Shown: one piece after another, positions 1 through 16,545 of the stretch | Position numbering within the stretch: position 1 is the stretch's first letter | How the letters are laid out: every line of letters starts with the position of its first letter | The notes under the pieces: generated by a model | The model's database searches: none | What the model saw: only the letters and a program-made list of their open reading frames with translations | What the model was told of the DNA's origin: nothing | Position numbers and translations under genes: made by a program | Source: Ectopseudomonas composti | GTDB lineage: Bacteria; Pseudomonadota; Gammaproteobacteria; Pseudomonadales; Pseudomonadaceae | Direction: 5' to 3' | DNA length: 64,000 nucleotides | NCBI RefSeq assembly: GCF_001567565.1 | Contig: NZ_LSSW01000020.1 | Coordinates: 186,001 to 250,000 of the forward strand

Positions 1-309
1 ACCCTGCTGCTGAAGTTCGGCATCATCGCCGCCACCGTCTACGGCACCGTGCACACCGCCACCTTCGCCTGGGACCTGGGTGATCTGGGCGTTGGTCTGA
101 TGGCCTGGCTGAACATCATCGCCATCCTGCTCATGCACAAGGTCGCCTACAAGTGCTTGAAGGACTATGAGCAGCAGCAGGACGAGGGCAAGGACCCGGT
201 CTTCCACCCCGAGAAGCTCGGCATCAAGAATGCCGATTACTGGGGCACCAGCACTTCGGAAGACAACCTGACCGTAGAGAAAGCCGACGCGCAGCAAACG
301 CAGCGCTGA
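1..309 (+). CDS. Sodium/amino-acid (alanine/glycine) symporter, AGCS family, C-terminal fragment
   Basis: The reading frame is open from base 1, so this is the 3' end of a gene that begins outside the window. The visible 102 codons hold the last one or two membrane segments (around LMAWLNIIAILLMHKVAYK) and then a charged cytoplasmic tail containing DPVFHPEKLGIKNADYW, which is typical of the C-terminus of AlsT/AgcS sodium:alanine symporters. These inner-membrane proteins import small neutral amino acids with Na+. The stop at 307-309 is followed by a strong hairpin at 328-359. The family call is confident from the tail; the substrate cannot be judged from this fragment. Confidence 0.75.
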   Translation, partial: TLLLKFGIIAATVYGTVHTATFAWDLGDLGVGLMAWLNIIAILLMHKVAYKCLKDYEQQQDEGKDPVFHPEKLGIKNADYWGTSTSEDNLTVEKADAQQTQR

Positions 310-327
310 TAGCTCGGCGGCAGTAAT

Positions 328-359
328 GAAAAAGCCCCGGCCAGTGCCGGGGCTTTTTC
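328..359. terminator. Bidirectional rho-independent terminator
   Basis: A perfect 13-bp stem (328-340 paired with 347-359) with a 6-base loop has an A run on its left flank and a T run on its right flank, so it can stop transcripts from both sides. It separates the symporter gene (plus strand) from chpC (minus strand), which converge here. Confidence 0.9.
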
Positions 360-388
360 ATGGGTGCAACTTCGAGCGCTGGCCGAAC

Positions 389-859
389 TCAGATCAGGCC
401 GGCATCGGCAAGCAGCTGCTCCAGGGCGGCCAGGTCGGGAATACGTACCACGTCCTCACCAACGCGCGCAGCACCCAACTCCAGCGGCGCCAGCTCCACA
501 TCGGCCGCCTGCAGGTCGCTACCGACCTTCAGCGAACGTGGAATGCCCTGCACCAGCAAGGCGATGAACTTGACCTTGGGCCGACCACCCAGGGCGTTGA
601 TCACCGCCACGCGAGCGCCATTGGCAACCTGTACCTGACCGCCGCTGGCAGCCTCGAAGGACAGCAGCGGCAAACGCAGATCACGCCAGGCGATCTGGCC
701 GAGAAACCACTCGGGAGTGCCTTCGCTGAGCTGCGGTGCGCGATAGGGAATCAACTCGGCTAACGCCACGTTGGGCAACAGCAGGGTACGGTCGGTCAGT
801 GGTACCAGCACGCTGGTAAGACCGGTGGCGCTGTTCTGGGTGGCGACGGCTTGGCTCAT
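389..859 (-). CDS. chpC: ChpC, CheW-like adaptor of the Chp chemosensory system
   Basis: A 156-residue protein that is one CheW-like domain from about residue 15 to 150 (segments such as LLPNVALAELIPYR and WRDLRLPLLSFE match the CheW beta-barrel). CheW-type adaptors link methyl-accepting receptors to the histidine kinase at the membrane. It is the last gene of the minus-strand pil-chp cluster, 10 bp after chpB, so it is probably cotranscribed. In P. aeruginosa ChpC is an accessory second adaptor beside PilI and is not essential for twitching (family knowledge). The start ATG at 857-859 is the first one in frame that gives a full domain. Confidence 0.9.
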   Translation of the reverse strand: MSQAVATQNSATGLTSVLVPLTDRTLLLPNVALAELIPYRAPQLSEGTPEWFLGQIAWRDLRLPLLSFEAASGGQVQVANGARVAVINALGGRPKVKFIALLVQGIPRSLKVGSDLQAADVELAPLELGAARVGEDVVRIPDLAALEQLLADAGLI

Positions 860-869
860 TGAAACGTCC

Positions 870-1885
870 TCAACTGCAATGTTCGGTGAGGTGATTGACC
901 AGGGCTATGGCCAGCTCGCGCGGGTCCGCGCTGAAACTGCTGTAGCCCCCCTCACGCAGGCTGTCCGGCATGCTCGGACTGGCGCAGCTATCGGCGCGCT
1001 GGGTCCAGATCATGCCGCCCTGGCGCTTGACGTAAGCAGCGGCGGCGCTGCCATCGCTGCCCATGCCGCTGAAGGCGATCACGCCACACTGGGCACCGAA
1101 CTGCTGCGCCAGGTTGAGCATCATCTGATCGATGGACGGGCTGTAGGGCTCCGGCCAGCCGCGTTCGGCGATCTGCATCGCGCCGTCCTCGGCAAAGCCC
1201 AGCTCGCGGCTGATCGGCACCACCACCACTTCCCCGCAGCGCACCGGGTCGCCATGTCGCGCGGCGTTGACATGCCACTGGCTATGTCGACCGACGGCCT
1301 GCGGCAATGCCGCCTCGAAGCTGGCATCGATATGCTGGGCGTAGATGAAACCGATCGGCAAGCCGCCCGGCAGCGCATCGAGGAACGCCTTGACCGCCGC
1401 CGGGCCACCCAACGACGCAGCCAGCAACCATACCTGGCGCGCCGGCTCGCCGGCTTTCAGCGGCGTATCGGCCAGTGCCTGCGGCAACTCCAGGCGAGTC
1501 GGGCGCTGTGCTTCATCGAGCAATGCCTGCAGACTCGGCCCGACCGCCTGGGCCGGATCGCCGACCAGACGCTTGAGCTTGCCGAACAGACTGCGCTCCC
1601 AGCGCGGATAGTTCTCCGAATGACGCTCCGGCGCATGCCCCTCACCGAACAGCACTGGCGCACTGGCGCGCTCCAGCAGGCTGTCGACCAGCGGCGAATC
1701 TTCCGACTGGGCCAGATCCACCAGCCACAGATCGGTTTCGCAGGCCGCCAGGGCCTGCTCGTCGAGGCGCGCCGGATCGCTGTTGAGCACCACCTGATAG
1801 CCGCCGCCGGTCAAGGCCTGCTGCAGCACGTGGCGCTGCAGCGAGGTGTCAGCGATTACTGCAATACGCGCTGCAGATTTGTCCG

Positions 1886-1889
<4 letters not shown>
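870..1889 (-). CDS. chpB: ChpB, CheB-type protein-glutamate methylesterase
   Basis: A 339-residue protein. Residues 1-110 look like a degenerate receiver domain, and residues 150-335 are the CheB methylesterase. The catalytic triad is visible: Ser159 in ASLGGP, His186 in YAQHID and Asp279 in SGMGSDGS. It should remove methyl groups from glutamates of the receptor PilJ, opposing the methyltransferase PilK. Its ATG overlaps the chpA stop in an ATGA, so the two are translationally coupled. The N-terminal part lacks the usual aspartate pair and phospho-acceptor setting of CheB receivers, so activation may not follow the classical CheB route; this last point is inference. Confidence 0.92.
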
Positions 1890-9148
<7,259 letters not shown>

Positions 9149-9173
9149 AGCCACTCCACTCATAAACTTGGCC

Positions 9174-10082
9174 TTATCCCTTGCGGGTAAACGCCAGAAC
9201 TCGCTCATCGGCTACCGGCACCAGTTGCGGGTGCTGCCAACCGGCTACTTCGCCTACGCCTACGACCAGCAGGCCACCCGGCGCCAGGCTCTCGGCCAGG
9301 CGGTTGAGGATGTCGCGGCGACGCCAGCGGCGGAAATAGATCAGCAAGTTCTGACAGAAAATCACATCCATGCCGGACATAGGCGCCTTGGCCAGTTCCA
9401 GCACATTGAGCCGGGCGCAGCACACTCGCGCAGCCAGACTCGGTACCACCTTGAAACGTTCATCGGCCTGCGCGATGAAATAGCGCTCGCGCAGCTCGTC
9501 ACTCACCTGCTCCAGGCGCCGCGTCGAATAGCAGGCCTCGCGGGCCTTGCTCAACGCGCCCTGACTGATATCGGTCCCAGTCACTGCGAAGTGCTCGGGC
9601 AGCTCGCTGCCCTGCAGCGTCTCGGCGGCCTGAATCGCCAGCGAATAAGGCTCTTCACCACTGGAACAGCCTACGCTCCACAACTCCCAGGGCTTACCCA
9701 GGCCCGCCTCCAGGCGTTCCTGCAGATACTGCGAAAGCACTTCGAAGGACGGCGGGTGGCGGAAGAAGCGGGTTTCCTGCACGGTCAGACGATCCAGCAG
9801 GGTCGACCACTCCACCGCGCCACGCGGCCCGTCGGTGACCTGACGGTAGTAGCTGGCGTAGTCCGTGACGCCCAGTTCACGCATGCGCGTACTCAGGTTG
9901 GTCTGCAGAAAGGCACGACGCTGCTCGCTGATCACCACACCGGTGCGCGCCTCGAGAAGCGTCTGCCAGTCTTGGAAATCGGCTTGCGACATATCGGCCA
10001 CCGGGCGCAATGCCCAAACGCCCGCTGACTGCATACCTTCGCCCTGAGTCATGGCTGTGTTGCGGTGGCCAGCATCAGCCAC
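9174..10082 (-). CDS. pilK: PilK, CheR-type chemoreceptor methyltransferase
   Basis: A 302-residue CheR-family protein: a small helical N-terminal domain to about residue 100, then a SAM-binding methyltransferase fold with SVGCSSGEEPYSLAIQAAE as the SAM-binding loop and FCQNLLIYF further on. It should methylate glutamates in PilJ, working against ChpB. I favour the GTG at 10082, because AAAGGAG lies 4 bases upstream; an ATG at 10052 lacks a ribosome binding site. It lies between pilJ (12 bp upstream) and chpA (25 bp downstream) in the minus-strand operon. In P. aeruginosa loss of PilK has little effect on twitching. Confidence 0.9.
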   Translation of the reverse strand: MADAGHRNTAMTQGEGMQSAGVWALRPVADMSQADFQDWQTLLEARTGVVISEQRRAFLQTNLSTRMRELGVTDYASYYRQVTDGPRGAVEWSTLLDRLTVQETRFFRHPPSFEVLSQYLQERLEAGLGKPWELWSVGCSSGEEPYSLAIQAAETLQGSELPEHFAVTGTDISQGALSKAREACYSTRRLEQVSDELRERYFIAQADERFKVVPSLAARVCCARLNVLELAKAPMSGMDVIFCQNLLIYFRRWRRRDILNRLAESLAPGGLLVVGVGEVAGWQHPQLVPVADERVLAFTRKG

Positions 10083-10094
10083 CGCGCTCCTTTA

Positions 10095-12131
10095 TCAGGC
10101 GTCTGGCAGGGTGAAGCCGGACACCGACTTGCGCATCTCACTGGCCATCTTGGCCAGGTTACCAATGCTCTTGGCGGTGGCGGTGGTACCCGAGGACGTC
10201 TGCGAGGTGATCTCCTGGATCACGTTCATGGTGTTGGAAATGTGGCCGGCCGAAGAGGCCTGCTGACGGGCGGCGTTGGAGATGTTCTGGATGAGGGCCG
10301 CGAGGGTCTTCGATACCTTCTCGATCTCTTCCAGTGCCACACCGGCGTCCTGCGCCAGGCGGGCACCGCGCACCACTTCGGAAGTCGTCTGTTCCATGGA
10401 GATAACGGCTTCGTTGGTGTCGGTCTGAATGGTTTTTACCAGTGCCTCGATCTGCTTGGTCGCTGCCGAGGAACGTTCTGCGAGGCGCTGTACCTCGTCC
10501 GCTACCACGGCGAAGCCGCGGCCCGCATCACCGGCCATGGACGCCTGGATCGCGGCGTTCAGTGCGAGGATGTTGGTCTGGTCGGCAATGTCGTTAATCA
10601 GGCTAACGATGTCACCGATCTCCTGGGACGATTCACCGAGGCGCTTGATCCGCTTCGAGGTGTCCTGGATCTGCTCACGGATGTTATCCATGCCGGTGAT
10701 GGTGTTGTGTACAACTTCGTTACCCTTGTTGGCGATGGCTACGGAACGTTCCGCTACCGCGGAGGATTCCGAGGCGTTCGCCGATACCTGGTCAATCGAC
10801 ACGGCCATTTCGTTGATCGCCGCGGAGGCGCCGGCAATTTCCTGCGCCTGGTGCTCGGAAGCCTCGGCCAGGTGCATCGCCGTGGCCTGGGTTTCCTGGG
10901 CTGCACCAGCTACCTGAACGGCGGTCAGGTTGATGGTGGCTACCAGGTCACGCAGCTGGTCGATGGAGTAGTTGATGGAGTCGGCGATGGCACCGGTGAA
11001 GTCTTCGGTTACCGTTGCAGCCACTGTCAGGTCACCGTCGGCGAGGTCGGCGATTTCATCGAGCAGACGCAGAATCGCCGCCTGGTTACGTTCGTTCTTC
11101 TCGGCGGTTTCGGCCAGACGACGGTTGGTTTCCCGCACCATCACCAGGCCGATGAGAATGATAGAACCCAGCGCCAGGGCGCCCAACACATAGCCGAACA
11201 GGGTGTTGATGGCACGACCGTCAGCCAGCTCTTCGAAGCCGCCGGCCAGATCGGATGCCTTGTCCAGCAGGGTCTGCGAAACGGTGAAGATGGAGTTCGC
11301 AGACTCACGTACCTGGAACAGTTCCGGCGAGGTTTCGAGAATCTCGTCCACCGAACCGGATACGAATTCGAACAGCTCGGAAATCTCGGACAGACGCTCG
11401 AGCGCCTCATCGTCGGTCACCTGGCTGATTTCCATCGCCGCGTTGCCTTCGAGCATCGCGGCCAGTACACGGCCGAACAAACTGGCGTCACGGCCGAACA
11501 TGTCGGCAGCCTGTACCGAGTCTTCGTCACCGGCCAGTACCTTGTTCACCGAACCGAGGATACGTTCAGCCAGCAGCGACTGGCGCTGGGCCACGGAAAC
11601 CTGGGCCGCCGGCGCACCGCTCTCCAGCAGGATGTCGACCACCTCTTCGTATTCGACCTGCAACTGCGGGATGGTTTCCGCCAGGGTGGCGGCTACCTGG
11701 TGCAACGACAGTACGGTCTGCTCACTGGCGAGAATGGCGTCGGTGTTCTGCCGCAGGCTGTCCCAGTCTTGCTGTACTGCAGCCATCTGCGCCTGCACCG
11801 ACTCCGGCGCCGGCGGCAAGCCGCTGCTGGCGTCGCCATCGGTCAGGTAGCCCCAGCGCTGCTGGAAGTCGTTACGCGCATCGCGCAACAGACCGAAGGC
11901 TTCGGCCGTACCGGCCGCCGCTTCCGTGGCGTTCTTGGCGATACGCTGGGACAGTACGCGCAGCTCACCGGAGTGACCGATGTACTCGGTATCGTAGTTG
12001 GACTGGGTGTTGATGTAGGCGAAGTTCGCGAACAACAGCACGATGGAAACGATAAGGACGACGAACAGCGCTGCGATCAGCGTACTGCTGCGTGCCCCCG
12101 CCAACAAATTGCCTGCATTGAGTTTTTTCAT
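10095..12131 (-). CDS. pilJ: PilJ, methyl-accepting chemoreceptor of the Chp system
   Basis: A 678-residue inner-membrane receptor. A transmembrane helix at about residues 15-37 ([19 protein letters not shown]) is followed by a periplasmic region with PilJ-type helical repeats, a second membrane helix near 308-325 ([15 protein letters not shown]), a HAMP-like linker and a long cytoplasmic coiled coil with the conserved signalling hairpin ([17 protein letters not shown]). It reports pilus or surface contact to ChpA through PilI; in P. aeruginosa it contacts the major pilin. ATG 12131 gives MKKLNAG and the usual length. It lies 81 bp downstream of pilI. Confidence 0.95.
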   Translation of the reverse strand: MKKLNAGNLLAGARSSTLIAALFVVLIVSIVLLFANFAYINTQSNYDTEYIGHSGELRVLSQRIAKNATEAAAGTAEAFGLLRDARNDFQQRWGYLTDGDASSGLPPAPESVQAQMAAVQQDWDSLRQNTDAILASEQTVLSLHQVAATLAETIPQLQVEYEEVVDILLESGAPAAQVSVAQRQSLLAERILGSVNKVLAGDEDSVQAADMFGRDASLFGRVLAAMLEGNAAMEISQVTDDEALERLSEISELFEFVSGSVDEILETSPELFQVRESANSIFTVSQTLLDKASDLAGGFEELADGRAINTLFGYVLGALALGSIILIGLVMVRETNRRLAETAEKNERNQAAILRLLDEIADLADGDLTVAATVTEDFTGAIADSINYSIDQLRDLVATINLTAVQVAGAAQETQATAMHLAEASEHQAQEIAGASAAINEMAVSIDQVSANASESSAVAERSVAIANKGNEVVHNTITGMDNIREQIQDTSKRIKRLGESSQEIGDIVSLINDIADQTNILALNAAIQASMAGDAGRGFAVVADEVQRLAERSSAATKQIEALVKTIQTDTNEAVISMEQTTSEVVRGARLAQDAGVALEEIEKVSKTLAALIQNISNAARQQASSAGHISNTMNVIQEITSQTSSGTTATAKSIGNLAKMASEMRKSVSGFTLPDA

Positions 12132-12212
12132 TATCTGGCCCCCGCCTGGACCGACCGCACTAGGGTTCCCATGTAACGCCAAAGAGCCGGAAGAACCGGC
12201 CCAACCGAAAAT

Positions 12213-12752
12213 CTATTGATAGGACACATCGAGAAAGCCCGGATCGGCCGTCAGCGCATGAGGGCTGAACACCAACCAGGGCTGTTCGCGTTGAAAGACA
12301 CCGTGGATAAACGGCGCAATGCTCGCCTCGAGAGGCGGCAGCTGTTCTGAAAATGCATCCACGGGGAAATGTTGCATGCCGAAAACTTCGTCGACCGTCA
12401 GGCCAGCGAAGATTTCCTGGTGATCGACCACCAGAATTCGCCGCAGCTTGCGCAGCGGCGACAGTTCATTACCGAAGAACCCGCACAGGTCCATGATCGG
12501 CAGCAGGCGGCCACGCACGTTGGCCACCCCTTTTACCCAGCCCTTGACGCCCGGCAGCAGGGTGTAGCGCGGCTCATGCAGTACCTCGCCGACCTCCCCC
12601 ATCGGCGCGACGAAGAATCGCTCGCCCATGCGAAAGCCGATACCGCTCCAGGTCTGTACCGCCGCTTGTTGCGATGGCAGGCCGGCCGCCAGGGCTCGGC
12701 AACGCTGGTCGATCTCGAGGAGTATCTGGAAAGGAGTCTGCGCGTCCGACAT
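12213..12752 (-). CDS. pilI: PilI, main CheW-like adaptor
   Basis: A 179-residue protein with a single CheW domain at about residues 35-170 (MGERFFVAPMGEVGEVLHE; GWVKGVANVRGRLLPIMDL). It couples the receptor PilJ to the kinase ChpA and is needed for twitching in P. aeruginosa. The length is that of the family. It sits 42 bp after pilH and before pilJ in the same operon. Confidence 0.93.
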   Translation of the reverse strand: MSDAQTPFQILLEIDQRCRALAAGLPSQQAAVQTWSGIGFRMGERFFVAPMGEVGEVLHEPRYTLLPGVKGWVKGVANVRGRLLPIMDLCGFFGNELSPLRKLRRILVVDHQEIFAGLTVDEVFGMQHFPVDAFSEQLPPLEASIAPFIHGVFQREQPWLVFSPHALTADPGFLDVSYQ

Positions 12753-12794
12753 GCCAGCCGAGGCCTTCTTATTTAATACGCGGACGGCACGGCA

Positions 12795-13160
12795 TCAGCC
12801 GGCCAGTACCGCGTTGAGGGTTTTCAGCAAGGTGTCTTCATCGACCGGCTTGGTCAGGTAGTCCTTGGCGCCCTGGCGCTTGCCCCAGACCTTGTCGGTT
12901 TCCTGATCCTTGGTGGTGACGATGATCACCGGGATGTGGCTGGTTTCGGCGTCCTTGGTCAGTTGACGAGTCGCCTGAAAACCATTGAGACCGGGCATGA
13001 CGATGTCCATCAGGACTGCGTCCGGCTTTTCCTGACGAGCCAGAGCAACGCCATCGGCGCCATTTTCCGCTTTAAGTACCTGATGGCCGTGCTTTTCCAG
13101 CATGGCGGTCAGCTTGTACATCTCGGTTGGGGAGTCATCAACAATCAGAATTCGAGCCAT
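12795..13160 (-). CDS. pilH: PilH, CheY-like response regulator
   Basis: A 121-residue stand-alone receiver domain with Asp8/Asp9 for the metal, the phospho-acceptor Asp52 in LMDIVMPG, and the conserved Lys in TKPVDE. It acts opposite to PilG and is linked to pilus retraction and to damping of the Chp output. ATG 13160 (MARILIVDDS) gives the exact family length; a start four codons upstream is less likely. It lies 47 bp after pilG. Confidence 0.95.
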   Translation of the reverse strand: MARILIVDDSPTEMYKLTAMLEKHGHQVLKAENGADGVALARQEKPDAVLMDIVMPGLNGFQATRQLTKDAETSHIPVIIVTTKDQETDKVWGKRQGAKDYLTKPVDEDTLLKTLNAVLAG

Positions 13161-13207
13161 GGTGTTTCCCAATACAGAAGAGACGTAGGGGCCGCGAGAC
13201 CGCTACA

Positions 13208-13615
13208 TCAGGAGGCTTGTTCCACCGGAGTGAAGTCCGGCACGTGGGCTTTGATCGCACCGAGCAACTCTTCCTTGCTGAAGGGCTTGGTCAGGTATTG
13301 ATCGGAGCCGACGATGCGTCCCTTGGCCTTGTCAAACAGGCCATCCTTGGAGGACAGCATGATCACCGGGGTGGATTTGAAGGCACTGTTGTTCTTGATC
13401 AGGGCACAGGTCTGATACCCATCGAGACGCGGCATCATGATGTCGACAAAGATGATGCTGGGGTGAGTGTCGGCAATCTTGGCCAGGGCATCGAAGCCAT
13501 CGACCGCGGTGATGACATCACAACCCACTTTTTTCAGCAGAGTTTCAGCGGTGCGACGAATCGTTTTCGAATCGTCGATCACCATCACTTTCAAACCCTC
13601 GGAATGCTGTTCCAT
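13208..13615 (-). CDS. pilG: PilG, CheY-like response regulator
   Basis: A 135-residue stand-alone receiver: MVIDDSKTIR at the N-terminus, phospho-acceptor Asp58 in IFVDIMMPRLDG, and Lys in TKPFSKEE. PilG is phosphorylated by ChpA and promotes pilus extension and cAMP synthesis through FimV/FimL/CyaB in P. aeruginosa. It is the first gene of the minus-strand pil-chp operon. The frame is open much further upstream, but ATG 13615 (MEQHSEGLK) gives the family length. The 243 bp to gshB must hold the divergent promoters. Confidence 0.96.
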   Translation of the reverse strand: MEQHSEGLKVMVIDDSKTIRRTAETLLKKVGCDVITAVDGFDALAKIADTHPSIIFVDIMMPRLDGYQTCALIKNNSAFKSTPVIMLSSKDGLFDKAKGRIVGSDQYLTKPFSKEELLGAIKAHVPDFTPVEQAS

Positions 13616-13858
13616 GTTCGCCCTACCATCGCCTCGGTGAGTCGTTATATTCGCGTTATCAGTATGCCTGAGGCCTAGTCGCCGATGGGTCTTGACCCAA
13701 TCGTCGGGCCTTTTTAGCACACTCTCAACATGCAAGCTACAAGGCTGCCAGGGCAGCCCCAGCCCTTGACCAAGGCCGCGGCCGAAGCCACCCTGACAGC
13801 CATCGTTCGGCATGGCCAGTCCGGCCCCTGCCCTCTATCTCGCGGAGATTTAACCCCC

Positions 13859-14815
13859 ATGAGCCTTCGTCTCGGGATCGTCATGGATCCGATTGCCAGC
13901 ATTTCCTTCAAGAAGGACAGCTCGCTGGCCATGTTGCTGGCCGCTCAAGCACGCGGCTGGTCACTGTTCTATATGGAGCAGCAGGATCTCTACCAGATTC
14001 GCGGCGAGGCTCGTGCCCGCCTGCGACCGCTGGAAGTGTTCAACGACCCGCAGCGCTGGTTCACCCTTGGCATGGAACAGGACACGCCGCTCGCCGAGCT
14101 GGACGTGATCCTGATGCGCAAGGACCCGCCCTTCGATAACGAATTCGTCTACTCCACCTACCTGCTCGAGCAGGCGGAGCGCGACGGCGTACTGGTGGTC
14201 AATCGGCCGCAGAGCCTGCGCGACTGCAATGAAAAGTTCTTCGCCACCCAGTTTCCCCAATACACGCCACCGACACTGGTCAGCCGGCGCGCAGACATTG
14301 TGCGCCAGTTTGCCGATGAGCACCGTGACATCATTCTCAAACCCCTTGATGGCATGGGCGGTTCGCAGATCTTTCGCCACCGCGCCGGCGACCCGAATCT
14401 CTCGGTGATTCTCGAGGCGCTGACCCTGCACGGCCAGCAGCAGATCATGGTGCAAGCCTACCTGCCGGCCATCAAGGACGGCGACAAGCGCATTCTGATG
14501 ATAGACGGCGAACCCGTACCGTACTGCCTGGCGCGCATTCCCGCGGCAGGGGAAACGCGCGGCAACCTGGCCGCAGGTGGACGCGGTGAAGCCCGCCCAC
14601 TGACCGAGCGTGATCGCGAGATCGCCGCAGCAGTCGGCCCCACCCTGCGTGAAAAAGGGTTGATCTTCGTCGGACTCGATGTAATTGGCGAAAATCTGAC
14701 CGAAATCAACGTCACCAGCCCGACCTGCATCCGCGAAATCGATGCTGCCTTCGACACCCGCATCGGCGATCGTCTGATGGACTGCATCGCGAGCAAGCGC
14801 GGACTAAAAGCTTGA
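13859..14815 (+). CDS. gshB: Glutathione synthetase
   Basis: A 318-residue cytoplasmic ATP-grasp enzyme that joins gamma-glutamylcysteine and glycine, the second step of glutathione synthesis. The N-terminal domain begins MSLRLGIVMDPI, and the ATP-grasp core shows KPLDGMGGSQIFR, MVQAYLPAIKDGDKR and the metal-binding EINVTSPTCIREID near the end. The length is that of the E. coli enzyme. ATG 13859 is preferred over in-frame starts upstream because of the conserved N-terminus. It is divergent from pilG; a perfect hairpin follows the stop. Confidence 0.96.
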   Translation: MSLRLGIVMDPIASISFKKDSSLAMLLAAQARGWSLFYMEQQDLYQIRGEARARLRPLEVFNDPQRWFTLGMEQDTPLAELDVILMRKDPPFDNEFVYSTYLLEQAERDGVLVVNRPQSLRDCNEKFFATQFPQYTPPTLVSRRADIVRQFADEHRDIILKPLDGMGGSQIFRHRAGDPNLSVILEALTLHGQQQIMVQAYLPAIKDGDKRILMIDGEPVPYCLARIPAAGETRGNLAAGGRGEARPLTERDREIAAAVGPTLREKGLIFVGLDVIGENLTEINVTSPTCIREIDAAFDTRIGDRLMDCIASKRGLKA

Positions 14816-14830
14816 CGCAAGTGGCAGCCT

Positions 14831-14853
14831 GGCGCCTGCAACTTGCAGGCGCC
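14831..14853. repeat. Perfect 11-bp palindrome downstream of gshB
   Basis: GGCGCCTGCAA and its exact reverse complement are separated by one base. It starts 15 bp after the gshB stop and 50 bp before tonB3. It lacks a T run, so it may be a weak terminator or an RNA-stabilising hairpin. Confidence 0.5.
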
Positions 14854-14903
14854 TACTGCTACCCGGCAGACTGCGCGACATTCGAAAGCAGACCCGATAC
14901 GCG

Positions 14904-15800
14904 ATGAACGCAGCAGCCACCCCACCGACCAGCTCCTCCGCCACCGTCCGACCGGTGGATCGCCTGGGGTTCACCCTGTTTATCGCTGCCGCACTGCACG
15001 TGGCGGTGATCCTCGGCGTCGGCTTCAGCCTGGAGTCACCGCCGGAAATCAGCAAGACGCTGGAAATCACCCTGTCCACCTTCAAGAGCGAAGAAAAGCC
15101 CAAGGAGGCGGACTTCCTCGCTCAGGACAACCAGCAGGGCAGCGGCACCCTGGAACACGCCGCCGCCCCGAAGACCACCGAACAGGCGCCCTTCCAGGAC
15201 AGCGAAGTGCGCAAGATCACGCCGCCGGCCACCCCGCAGCCGCCTGCCACCAAACAGCAAGCGCCCAAGGCTGCCGTCGCCACACGGGCACCACAGCAGC
15301 AGAAAACCCCGGTCAAGCGTGAAGAGAGCAAGCCCGTGCCGCAGACACAGCCTGCGCCGGTGTTCGACTCCGCTCAGCTGTCAGCCGAGATCGCCAGCCT
15401 GGAAGCCGAGTTGGCGCAAGAAGTTCAGCAGTACGCCAAGCGTCCGAAGATCCACCGCCTCAACGCCGCCTCGACCATGCGTGACAAGGGCGCCTGGTAC
15501 AAGGACGAGTGGCGCAAGAAGGTCGAGCGCATCGGCAACCTCAACTACCCGGACGACGCCCGCCGCCAGCGCATCTACGGCAGCCTGCGCCTGCTGGTGT
15601 CGATCAACCGCGACGGCTCGCTGTATGAAGTGCAGGTGCTGGAGTCCTCGGGCCATGCCGTGCTCGATCAGGCCGCCCAGCGTATCGTGCGCCTGGCCGC
15701 GCCCTACGCCCCCTTCACCGGCGACCTGGCGGATATCGACCGCCTGGAAATCATCCGTACCTGGCGCTTCGAACGCGGCGACCGACTGTCGAGCAACTAG
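14904..15800 (+). CDS. tonB3: TonB-family energy transducer, probable TonB3
   Basis: A 298-residue TonB-like protein. A membrane anchor spans residues 21-41 (LGFTLFIAAALHVAVILGVG), followed by a Lys/Pro/Gln-rich periplasmic spacer with a short coiled-coil part around 150-180, and a TonB C-terminal domain at about 205-295 beginning at NLNYPDDARRQ. TonB proteins pass proton-motive force from ExbB-ExbD to outer-membrane receptors. In P. aeruginosa the TonB gene at this place beside gshB and pilG is tonB3, reported to be needed for twitching and pilus assembly. No exbB/exbD genes are adjacent. Confidence 0.85.
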   Translation: MNAAATPPTSSSATVRPVDRLGFTLFIAAALHVAVILGVGFSLESPPEISKTLEITLSTFKSEEKPKEADFLAQDNQQGSGTLEHAAAPKTTEQAPFQDSEVRKITPPATPQPPATKQQAPKAAVATRAPQQQKTPVKREESKPVPQTQPAPVFDSAQLSAEIASLEAELAQEVQQYAKRPKIHRLNAASTMRDKGAWYKDEWRKKVERIGNLNYPDDARRQRIYGSLRLLVSINRDGSLYEVQVLESSGHAVLDQAAQRIVRLAAPYAPFTGDLADIDRLEIIRTWRFERGDRLSSN

Positions 15801-15837
15801 CCCCGAGGCACGCGCGGCGGCCCCTGGGTCGTTCTCC

Positions 15838-15894
15838 GTGGCCCGGATGAAATCCGCGAACTTCACCACCGCCCCCGGATTTCATCCGGGCTAC
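15838..15894. repeat. REPIN-like inverted repeat between tonB3 and yqgE
   Basis: Two exact 16-bp arms (15841-15856 and 15876-15891, GCCCGGATGAAATCCG and its complement) are separated by 19 bases. The outer ends read GTGG and CTAC, the tetranucleotides typical of Pseudomonas REP sequences. It may also end tonB3 transcription. Confidence 0.8.
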
Positions 15895-15975
15895 CGGCAC
15901 GTCGCCCCAGCCCGCCCTGCAGCTGAACCGCCCTACAGCTTGAAGCCCGGCGCCTTAAAGCTGAAACTAGCCGGC

Positions 15976-16545
15976 ATGAAGACCTCAGCCCCCACCTCGC
16001 TCAAGCACCACTTTCTGATCGCCATGCCGCACATGGACGATCCGAACTTCGCGCAGACCGTCACCTACCTGGTCGAACACAACGAGCAGGGTGCAATGGG
16101 TCTGGTGATCAACAAGCCCAATGGCCTCAATCTGGCTGACGTGCTCGAACAGCTGCGTCCCGATGAAGAGCCTGCCGCGCTGTGCCACAGCTTGCCGATC
16201 TTTTCCGGCGGCCCGGTACAGACCGACCGTGGTTTCGTCCTGCACCCGGCCGGCCCGCAGTACCAGGCCACTCTGGAGCTGGGCGAACTGGGCCTGTCCA
16301 CTTCACAGGACGTGCTGTTCGCCATCGCCGACGGCAGCGGCCCGGACAAGTACCTGATCACCCTCGGCTACGCTGGCTGGGACGCCGGGCAACTGGAGGC
16401 CGAACTCGCCGACAACGCCTGGCTGACCTGCCCCGCCGACAGCAGCATTCTCTTCGACCTGCCCTTCGATCAACGCCTGAATGCCGCTGCCGCCTGCCTC
16501 GGCATCAACCTCAGCCTGCTCACCTCCCAGGCCGGGCACGCCTGA
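15976..16545 (+). CDS. yqgE: YqgE/AlgH family protein (UPF0301)
   Basis: A 189-residue cytoplasmic protein of the YqgE/AlgH family. It begins MKTSAPTSLKHHFLIAMPHM and contains GLVINKP, FSGGPVQTDRGFVLH and GYAGWDAGQLE, the family signatures. The biochemical role is unknown; in P. aeruginosa the gene was linked to alginate regulation, which remains unexplained. The frame is open far upstream, but ATG 15976 gives the family length. The stop overlaps the yqgF start by one base (TGATG), and the same two genes stand together in many gammaproteobacteria. Confidence 0.93.
   Translation: MKTSAPTSLKHHFLIAMPHMDDPNFAQTVTYLVEHNEQGAMGLVINKPNGLNLADVLEQLRPDEEPAALCHSLPIFSGGPVQTDRGFVLHPAGPQYQATLELGELGLSTSQDVLFAIADGSGPDKYLITLGYAGWDAGQLEAELADNAWLTCPADSSILFDLPFDQRLNAAAACLGINLSLLTSQAGHA

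Noticed and set aside
10065..12176. 703-codon open frame antisense to pilJ
   Set aside because: The product is Gly/Val/Arg-rich without recognisable domains, and the opposite strand is a clear PilJ.
13616..13813. Extended N-terminus of pilG
   Set aside because: The added residues are not like a receiver domain and cover the shared promoter region with gshB.
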